A stretch of DNA of 18,330 bases from Actinomycetes bacterium (lineage in GTDB: Bacteria; Actinomycetota; Actinomycetes; Propionibacteriales; Nocardioidaceae). The position numbers were made by a program, and so were the translations under genes. Positions 13,040 to 18,330 of this stretch are shown here, piece after piece. The stretch spans positions 1 to 18,330 of the forward strand of contig JAEZEJ010000090.1 of NCBI GenBank assembly GCA_023417775.1. The letters are read 5' to 3'. Every line of letters starts with the position of its first letter. The first letter of the stretch is position 1. The notes beneath the pieces were generated by a model. It was not told where the DNA came from and did not search any database. It was given only the letters and a program-made list of their open reading frames with translations.

Positions 13040-15865
13040 TCACTCGAGGAGGTCGCGTTCGCGGGCTACCGCGGCGGCCTCGGTCCGGGAGGCGACGCCG
13101 AGCTTGGCGAGGATATTGGAGACGTGCACCGAGACCGTCTTGCGGCTGATGAACAGCTGACCGGCGATATCGCCATTGCTCCGGCCGACCGCCACGAGTT
13201 CCAGCACCTCGTGCTCGCGCGCTGTCAGGTCGTCGGCCGACGCGGGTGGGGACCCGAGCCGGCGAGCGGCACGGAGCAGCGGCTCGGCGCGAAGCTCATG
13301 GGCGGTGGCGAGCACCTCGTCCACGAGCCCTTCGGCCGCGGCCCGCTCCCCCGCCGCGGCGAGGACCGTCGCCGAGCCCAGAGCGCTGCGCGCGGTCTCG
13401 TAGCGATCCCCGAAGGAGGCGAAGAGCTCGTGGGCGGTCCTCCATTGCCGCTCCAGCTCCTCCAGCGAGGGAGCCGACGTCGCCCCCGCGCGCCAGCGCA
13501 TCGAGGCGAGCTCCGCCGTCAGCCGTGCGGCCCAAGCCCGGCCCTCCGGCCCCATCTCGCCATGGACCTCGACCGTCGCCAAGCCCGGTTCCCCGATCCT
13601 CTCGGCGCGATCGAGCAGATCGCGCCGACGCGGCGCCGTCGCCCCGTCGATGTGACGCGCGAGCGCCGCGATCGTCACCGCACTGGCCCGCACGCGCGCG
13701 GGCGCCTGCGGTTCGCGCCAGAAGGTCTCGAGCGAGACGGCCAGCGCGTCGTGGGCCTCCAGGATCTCGTCGACCCCCTCGGCCATCTCGATGAAGGCGA
13801 TACCCGAGTGGATCGTCAGAGCGATGTCGCGGGGCCACCAGGCATGGTGGCGGGCGATGGTGGCCTCGTCGGCCCGTTCGCCGCGCGCCGCGCGCACGCT
13901 CATGACCACGGCATCCATGCACATGTGAGCGGTACGCGGCGCATCATCGGGAAGGATCGCGAGGTCGACGACCGCGTCCCAGTCGCCGCGCAGATAGCAG
14001 ACGACGGCACCGTAGAAGCGCCCGTCGAAGCCGAACGGCGACCACGGCCGGCGGGTCTGCTCGGCCCGTCGCTGGCCCGCGGCGAAGTACTCTCCCGCAC
14101 CGGCCAGGTCACCTCGCCCGAGGCGGACGAAGGCCAGATGATGCAGCCCCCGCAGCTCGGCCATCAGGTCGCCGCGTCGGCGCGAGTCGGCGAGGAGGGT
14201 GGTGAACCGCTCGTCGAGCGTGGGATCGCTGTTGCTCGCCCGGTGGACGATGCGGTCGAGGGTGGTCTGCGCATCGGCCGCCGCGGTCTCATCGCCCAGC
14301 GCCTCGGCCCTGTGCAGGGCGCGCTCGGCCAGCGCGAGACCGTCGTCGTCCCGACGCACGGCCCACGCGACCCGGGCGCCGACGACCTCGGCTCGCATCC
14401 TCGCCTCGATGTCCTCCGTCGCCTCGGCGGATCGCAGCGCCTCGTCCGCCAGCTCGGCGAGCTCGTGGTCGGCGATGTTCTGGTAATACCCCACATCGGC
14501 GGCGAGGGCGGCCAGCCGGGTCGTGTCCGCAGCGTCCCAGCCGGGGCGGGCCCGCTCGTCGACGAGCAGTCGCGACGCGGTGCGGGTGCGCCCGGCCGCG
14601 AGGAGCGAGTCGATCGCGCCGCGCACGAGCGCGAAGCGATCACCGCCGTCCACGATGCCGAGAGCGCGGATCCGGTGCTCGGCGGCCTCGGCATGGGCCC
14701 CGACTCGGGTGGCCGCCTCAGCAGCCTGGACATCGGCCTCGAGGGCGACGTCGTACCGGCCGATCGCGTGGGCATGGACGGCGACGTGGGCGGGACGACG
14801 CTCGGGATCGCGGAGCAGGGCCTCCAGGAAGGCCGTATGCCACCGGTCCCGCTCGCCGGGGAGGAAGTCGTCGTGGACGGCCTCGGCGATGAGCGCGTGC
14901 CGGAAGCGGAAGGTGCCGTCGCGGCGGCCGGGTTCGAGGATCTTGCGGTCCACGGCCTCGCGCAGCGCATCATCGAGCCGCGGCGACGGCCAGTCGGTCG
15001 CCGCGCTCAGCAGCGCGGTCGTCGCGCGTCCGCCCGTGCACACCACCGCGCGGACCACCTCGCGCGCATCCGTGCCCAGTTGATCGACGCGCAGCAGGAG
15101 CAGGTCGGCGAGCTCGGCCGGGATGCGGTCGTCACGCAGTTCGGCCTCCAGCAGCTCCTCGGCGTAGAAGGCATTGCCCTCCGCCCGCTCGACGGCCGCG
15201 TCGACCGCATCGCTGAACCGGCCGGCGCGCGTGAGCAGCAGCCGGCGCATGGCCTCATCGCCGAGCGGCCCGAGCTGCAGGCGTCGCACCTGCGGCAGCC
15301 GGGTCCACTCCGCGAGCGGCGTCCGCAGGGGATGGCGACGGTGGAGATCGTCATTGCGGACGGTCACCAGCACGCTGACCTCCGAGGAGTACCGACGGGC
15401 GAGCATCACGTGGACGAGGCGGCGCGTCGACTCGTCCGCCCAGTGCAGATCCTCCACGACCACGAGCACGGGACGGTGCTCGCCGAGTCGCTCCAGGGCG
15501 CGAGCCCACCCGCCGATGACATCGGAGGCCTCCTGCGTGGCATCGCCATGTCCCGCGAGCACGCGCAGCGACGGGGCGGCCGCGAGGATCTCGTCGCGCA
15601 CCTCGGGCTCGGCGGCGTCGAGGATCTCCGCGAGCGGCTGGAAGGGCAGCGCGTCGCCGACATCGAGGCAGTGGCCGAGGAGAACGAGCGCGCCGGAGGC
15701 ACCGGCCTCGGCGACGAGTTGGCGCACGAGCCGGGTCTTGCCGATCCCGGCATCGCCGCCGAGGATCACCGCCTCGCGGATGCCTTCCCCGGCGAGACCG
15801 AGCGCGCGACGGAGCTCGTCGAGCTCGTGCTCGCGTCCGACGAGTGATGTCGCTTCCATGCCCAC
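13040..15865 (-). CDS. Large ATPase-LuxR transcriptional regulator
   Basis: A 941-residue signal-transduction ATPase of the AAA/STAND type with a C-terminal LuxR helix-turn-helix. The N-terminal ATPase has the Walker A loop GGDAGIGKT (36-44) and Walker B VLVVVEDLHWAD (133-144). The middle ~550 residues are helical and alanine/arginine-rich, as in the TPR-like sensor arrays of this class. The C-terminus (about 877-941) has LTAREHEVLELVAVGRSNGDIA and ISRKTVSVHVSNILAKLGV, the canonical LuxR helix-turn-helix. It likely binds ATP and an unknown ligand to control nearby or distant genes. GTG at 15865 is chosen since GATGAT lies 6 nt upstream; an ATG two codons in is equally possible. Ends beside the terminator at 12993-13031. 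Confidence 0.92.
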   Translation of the reverse strand: MGMEATSLVGREHELDELRRALGLAGEGIREAVILGGDAGIGKTRLVRQLVAEAGASGALVLLGHCLDVGDALPFQPLAEILDAAEPEVRDEILAAAPSLRVLAGHGDATQEASDVIGGWARALERLGEHRPVLVVVEDLHWADESTRRLVHVMLARRYSSEVSVLVTVRNDDLHRRHPLRTPLAEWTRLPQVRRLQLGPLGDEAMRRLLLTRAGRFSDAVDAAVERAEGNAFYAEELLEAELRDDRIPAELADLLLLRVDQLGTDAREVVRAVVCTGGRATTALLSAATDWPSPRLDDALREAVDRKILEPGRRDGTFRFRHALIAEAVHDDFLPGERDRWHTAFLEALLRDPERRPAHVAVHAHAIGRYDVALEADVQAAEAATRVGAHAEAAEHRIRALGIVDGGDRFALVRGAIDSLLAAGRTRTASRLLVDERARPGWDAADTTRLAALAADVGYYQNIADHELAELADEALRSAEATEDIEARMRAEVVGARVAWAVRRDDDGLALAERALHRAEALGDETAAADAQTTLDRIVHRASNSDPTLDERFTTLLADSRRRGDLMAELRGLHHLAFVRLGRGDLAGAGEYFAAGQRRAEQTRRPWSPFGFDGRFYGAVVCYLRGDWDAVVDLAILPDDAPRTAHMCMDAVVMSVRAARGERADEATIARHHAWWPRDIALTIHSGIAFIEMAEGVDEILEAHDALAVSLETFWREPQAPARVRASAVTIAALARHIDGATAPRRRDLLDRAERIGEPGLATVEVHGEMGPEGRAWAARLTAELASMRWRAGATSAPSLEELERQWRTAHELFASFGDRYETARSALGSATVLAAAGERAAAEGLVDEVLATAHELRAEPLLRAARRLGSPPASADDLTAREHEVLELVAVGRSNGDIAGQLFISRKTVSVHVSNILAKLGVASRTEAAAVARERDLLE

Positions 15866-15871
15866 CGTCCC

Positions 15872-15877
15872 ATCATC
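15872..15877 (-). promoter_or_regulatory. Possible -10 element of LuxR regulator gene
   Basis: GATGAT on the minus strand ends 6 nt before the GTG at 15865. Support is weak by sequence but matches the spacing at other starts here. Confidence 0.3.
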
Positions 15878-15971
15878 GGCGATACCCGTACGCGCTGGCG
15901 CTCCAGGCGTTCGTGTTGGACGGCTGTGACGAAGCTCTGCGGATCGAGGATCATGTCCCGAGCCTCGGCTC

Positions 15972-16027
15972 CTGAGGTAGGCGCCGGCATCGGACAGATG
16001 CCCGATCTCGTGCCGCCCCTACCTCAG
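15972..16027. promoter_or_regulatory. Long-range inverted repeat upstream of aldo/keto reductase
   Basis: CTGAGGTAGG (15972-15981) and CCTACCTCAG (16018-16027) are perfect 10-bp inverted arms 36 nt apart. The right arm lies just upstream of the -10 at 16038, overlapping or next to the -35 region. Two half-sites of one regulator, bound cooperatively or with looping, would explain the layout. The adjacent LuxR regulator is one candidate. Confidence 0.4.
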
Positions 16028-16037
16028 ACGCCCGCGC

Positions 16038-16043
16038 TAGCCT
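16038..16043 (+). promoter_or_regulatory. -10 element of leaderless aldo/keto reductase gene
   Basis: TAGCCT ends 6 nt before the ATG at 16050, fitting the TANNNT leaderless pattern. No Shine-Dalgarno site is present. Confidence 0.55.
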
Positions 16044-16049
16044 GGCGGC

Positions 16050-17054
16050 ATGGAGTTTCGTTACCTCGGCAACAGCGGCCTGAAGATCAGCGAGATCATC
16101 TACGGCAACTGGCTCACCCACGGCTCGCAGGTGGAGAACGATGTCGCCACCGCATGCGTCCGCGCCGCGCTCGATGCGGGCATCACCAGCTTCGACACCG
16201 CCGATGTGTACGCGGCGGGCGCCGCGGAGACGGTGCTGGGTGAGGCGCTGAAGGGCGAGCGACGGTCCTCGCTGGAGATCTTCACCAAGGTCTACTGGCC
16301 CGCCGGGCAGACCGGCCCGAACGACATGGGCCTGTCCCGCAAGCACATCATGGAGTCGATCGACGCCTCCCTGTCGCGGTTGCAGACCGACTACGTCGAC
16401 CTCTACCAGGCGCACCGCTACGACTACGAGACGCCATTGGAGGAGACCATGCAGGCCTTCGCCGATGTCGTGCGCGCCGGCAAGGCCCTCTACATCGGCG
16501 TCAGCGAGTGGACGGCCGATCAGATCCGCGCCGCCCACTACCTCGCGAAGGACCTCGGCATCTCGCTCATCTCCAATCAGCCCCAGTACTCGATGCTGTG
16601 GCGGGTGATCGACGAGCGGGTCGTGCCGGCATCGCGTGAGCTCGGGGTCTCGCAGATCGTCTGGTCGCCGCTGGCCCAGGGCGTGCTCACCGGCAAGTAC
16701 ACGCCCGGCGGCGAGCTGCCCGCGGGCTCGCGCGCCACCGATGAGAAGGGTGGCGCCGAGACGATCAAGAGGTTCATGAACGACGAGACCCTCGAGGCGG
16801 TGCAGCGGCTGAAGCCGATCGCCGACGGCCAGGAGCTCTCGCTCGCCCAGCTGGCCCTCGCCTGGGTGCTCAGCAATGACAACATCGCCGGTGCCATCAT
16901 CGGCGCCTCGCGGCCCGAGCAGGTCGCCGACAATGTCGAGGCCGCCGGCCGGACCCTCGACGCCGGCACGCTCGCCGCGATCGACGACGTGCTCGGCGAT
17001 CTCCCCGAGACCGATCCCGACAAGACCCGCTCTCCCGCCACCCGCAGCCAGTGA
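16050..17054 (+). CDS. Aldo/keto reductase, potassium-channel beta-subunit-like
   Basis: A 334-residue NADPH-dependent aldo/keto reductase of the AKR6 / Kv-beta-like group, a cytosolic TIM barrel. The start MEFRYLGNSGLKISEI is characteristic. The catalytic tetrad is visible: Asp49 and Tyr54 (FDTADVY), Lys80 (IFTKVYW) and His122 (YQAHRYD). The cofactor region includes ISNQPQYSMLWR, WSPLAQGVLTGKY and the C-terminal GAIIGASRPEQVADN, consistent with NADPH binding. It probably reduces aldehydes or ketones; there is no channel gene in this window, so a channel role is not implied. Leaderless-type start (TAGCCT, 6 nt, ATG). Its stop is 2 bp from the stop of the convergent histidine kinase. Confidence 0.94.
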   Translation: MEFRYLGNSGLKISEIIYGNWLTHGSQVENDVATACVRAALDAGITSFDTADVYAAGAAETVLGEALKGERRSSLEIFTKVYWPAGQTGPNDMGLSRKHIMESIDASLSRLQTDYVDLYQAHRYDYETPLEETMQAFADVVRAGKALYIGVSEWTADQIRAAHYLAKDLGISLISNQPQYSMLWRVIDERVVPASRELGVSQIVWSPLAQGVLTGKYTPGGELPAGSRATDEKGGAETIKRFMNDETLEAVQRLKPIADGQELSLAQLALAWVLSNDNIAGAIIGASRPEQVADNVEAAGRTLDAGTLAAIDDVLGDLPETDPDKTRSPATRSQ

Positions 17055-17056
17055 TC

Positions 17057-18229
17057 TCAGCTGGGTCGGGGCAGCTGCACCCAGACGGTCGCGCCGCCCA
17101 GCTCGGAGTCCTCGATGCCGATCAGGCCACCGTGGGCCTCGACGATCCGCCGGCAGGTCGAGAGACCGATCCCGAGGCCGCTCGGCTCCTGGGTCGATCC
17201 GCGTTCCATCAGCCCGAAGACCGACTCGCGATCCGTTAGCGGGACCCCCGGGCCATTGTCCTCGACGCTGATCCGCCACAGCTCGGGGAGCTGCTCCGCA
17301 CGCACGACCACCCGGGGACGGACCTGCGCGGCGGCCGCGAACTTGATCGCATTGGAGACCAGGTTCTGCACCAGCGCGGCGAGCAGCGTCGGATCTCCCT
17401 CGAGGACGATGTCGGCGTCCTGCTCCACCACGGCCCGGCTCGAGGCGATGGACGCGGCGAGGTCGTCGAGGACCGCGGCGACGGTGGCAGCGAAGGGCAC
17501 CCGCTGACGGCGGGGCCGGGCACCGCCGAGACGCGCGTAGTCCAGGAGATCGGTCACCAGCGCCGACATGCGGGTCGCCGCGGCCCCGGCTCGGACGAGC
17601 GCCTGACTGGCCAGCGGAGCATCGGACATCTCGGGGCTGTCGGAGGCGAGCTCGAGGAAGCCGGTCAGCGCCATCAGCGGATTGCGCAGATCGTGGCTGA
17701 CCTGTGCCGCGAACCGTTCGAGCTGCTCATTGGAGGATCGCAGCGCCCGGCCCAGGCGACGCAGTTCCAGGATGTCGACGATCTGACGGGCGAGGGCGTC
17801 CAGGGCGCGTCCCTGCTCGACGGTGAGCTCACCGGGGTACCCGTCGAAGACGCACAGGGTCCCCAGCACTACGCCGGCCGGCGTCACGAGCGGACTCGAG
17901 GCGTAGAACCGCACGGAGGCGATCTCGCCGGTGACGAAGGGGTTGGCGGCGAACCGCGGATCGGCGCTCGCATCGGCGACGACCGTGCGGCCGGGCTCGT
18001 GCAGGGCGATGGCGCACATCGAGTCCTCGCGCGCGCAGCTCGCGGGATCGAGGCCGACCGCCGCGATCTGATGCTGCGCGTGCTCGTCGAGGATGTTGAT
18101 CACGGCCGTCGGAACACCGCAGACGGTGGCCGCGACATGCACGACCTCCTGTAGATCGAGCGGCAGGGGGTCGTCGAAGACCCGATACTCCGCGATCGCC
18201 TCCCTCACCGCATCGGCCGCCGGTGTCAT
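17057..18229 (-). CDS. Soluble GAF-domain sensor histidine kinase
   Basis: A 390-residue kinase without membrane helices, so cytosolic. A GAF domain spans about residues 25-155 and includes CAREDSMCAIALHE (Cys64, Cys72) and FYASSPLVTPAGVVLGTLCVFD. A dimerisation domain follows with AAQVSHDLRNPLMALTGF (phospho-acceptor His179), then the ATP-binding domain with an N-box (VQNLVSNAIKFA), G1 (VEDNGPGVP) and G2 (GLGIGLS). All boxes are present. No response regulator gene is adjacent, so this is an orphan kinase in the window. GAF ligands could be small molecules or redox cues; the two cysteines are compatible with redox sensing but that is inference. The ATG at 18229 has a G-rich run 7 nt upstream and overlaps a mini-ORF. 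Confidence 0.92.
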   Translation of the reverse strand: MTPAADAVREAIAEYRVFDDPLPLDLQEVVHVAATVCGVPTAVINILDEHAQHQIAAVGLDPASCAREDSMCAIALHEPGRTVVADASADPRFAANPFVTGEIASVRFYASSPLVTPAGVVLGTLCVFDGYPGELTVEQGRALDALARQIVDILELRRLGRALRSSNEQLERFAAQVSHDLRNPLMALTGFLELASDSPEMSDAPLASQALVRAGAAATRMSALVTDLLDYARLGGARPRRQRVPFAATVAAVLDDLAASIASSRAVVEQDADIVLEGDPTLLAALVQNLVSNAIKFAAAAQVRPRVVVRAEQLPELWRISVEDNGPGVPLTDRESVFGLMERGSTQEPSGLGIGLSTCRRIVEAHGGLIGIEDSELGGATVWVQLPRPS

Positions 18230-18243
18230 GCGTCAACCCCCAT
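18226..18243 (-). CDS. Possible 5-codon leader peptide coupled to the GAF kinase
   Basis: ATG GGG GTT GAC GCA TGA (peptide MGVDA) begins 8 nt after the TAGGCT hexamer and its TGA overlaps the kinase ATG as ATGA. This could be a leaderless mini-ORF that feeds ribosomes to the kinase, or chance; no protein-level evidence can exist for so short a frame. Confidence 0.2.
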   Translation of the reverse strand: MGVDA

Positions 18244-18251
18244 GACCCGGC

Positions 18252-18257
18252 AGCCTA
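18252..18257 (-). promoter_or_regulatory. Possible -10 element of GAF kinase gene
   Basis: TAGGCT on the minus strand lies 22 nt before the kinase ATG at 18229, predicting a leader of about 15 nt. Confidence 0.4.
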
Positions 18258-18284
18258 CTCGACCCCGGCGACCGAGGACCGACC

Positions 18285-18330
18285 GCCGACGGGGCCCCCC
18301 CGGCGCGGGGGGCGGGGGCGGGGGGGGGGG
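18285..18330. other. Poly-C/poly-G low-complexity contig end
   Basis: The sequence passes from GGGGCCCCCCC into runs of G interrupted by single C and ends in eleven G residues. It is non-coding and most likely a sequencing or assembly artefact at a contig end. Confidence 0.6.

Noticed and set aside
12233..15847. A 1204-codon open frame on the plus strand opposite the ATPase-LuxR gene
   Set aside because: Its translation is arginine/proline/histidine-rich with no domain, and it lies antisense to a gene with clear Walker and LuxR motifs. Long antisense frames are expected in very GC-rich DNA.
16050..18229. Aldo/keto reductase and GAF kinase as a potassium-channel sensory module
   Set aside because: The reductase resembles Kv-beta proteins by family only. 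No channel gene is nearby and the two genes are convergent, so there is no real evidence for a joint function.
1..18330. Search for tRNA, rRNA, CRISPR arrays, riboswitches, insertion sequences or phage genes
   Set aside because: No cloverleaf-like sequence, regular spacer-repeat pattern, transposase or integrase motif was seen by eye; a tool search could still find weak candidates.

Overview
The window is very GC-rich (about 70%) chromosomal DNA from an actinobacterium. The evidence is the strong G/C bias at third codon positions, frequent GTG starts, many starts that look leaderless (an -10-like hexamer about 6 nt before ATG/GTG), and actinobacterial-type families such as a ~940-residue AAA/LuxR regulator and a Rossmann + DUF2867 fusion. 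I cannot fix the genus. Sixteen protein-coding loci are supported, one of them frameshifted. I see no tRNA, rRNA, CRISPR array, transposase, integrase or phage gene. Coding density is high, and most of the window looks like ordinary accessory metabolism and regulation.

Layout. 1-199: non-coding, with a hairpin at the left edge and a 20-bp palindrome. 200-2545 (+): a histidine phosphatase, then a two-component pair (short two-helix membrane sensor kinase and OmpR-type response regulator) whose reading frames overlap. 2661-4218 (-): a second, atypical histidine phosphatase and a short-chain dehydrogenase that carries a one-base frameshift and a 45-bp palindromic insert. 4335-5753 (+): a conserved Rossmann-type protein of unknown function, divergent from the phosphatase. 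5792-8192 (-): an atypical crotonase-fold protein coupled to an alpha/beta hydrolase by an ATGA overlap, with a nitroreductase upstream. 8245-10016 (+): an HSDL2-like dehydrogenase coupled to an HSL-type esterase. 10006-10434 (-): an OsmC-like peroxidase. 10567-12980 (+): a CDF metal transporter followed by a Rossmann-DUF2867 protein. 13040-15865 (-): a large ATPase-LuxR regulator, separated from its convergent neighbour by a strong bidirectional hairpin. 16050-17054 (+): a Kv-beta-like aldo/keto reductase. 17057-18229 (-): a GAF-domain soluble histidine kinase. The last ~50 bases run into poly-G and look like a degraded contig end.

How the genes may work together. Acyl/CoA and carbonyl chemistry recurs (crotonase, two dehydrogenases, two alpha/beta hydrolases, aldo/keto reductase), alongside redox defence (OsmC, nitroreductase) and signalling (two histidine kinases, a response regulator, a LuxR regulator). 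The only clear co-transcribed pairs are kinase/regulator (1859-1872 overlap), hydrolase/crotonase (6538-6541) and dehydrogenase/esterase (9103-9107). I did not find a convincing new multi-gene system. The most promising leads are the uncharacterised Rossmann protein at 4335-5753, the shared GGTACC-core palindrome found both inside a gene and in a terminator, the two enzyme homologues that lack expected catalytic residues, and the consistent leaderless-promoter pattern.
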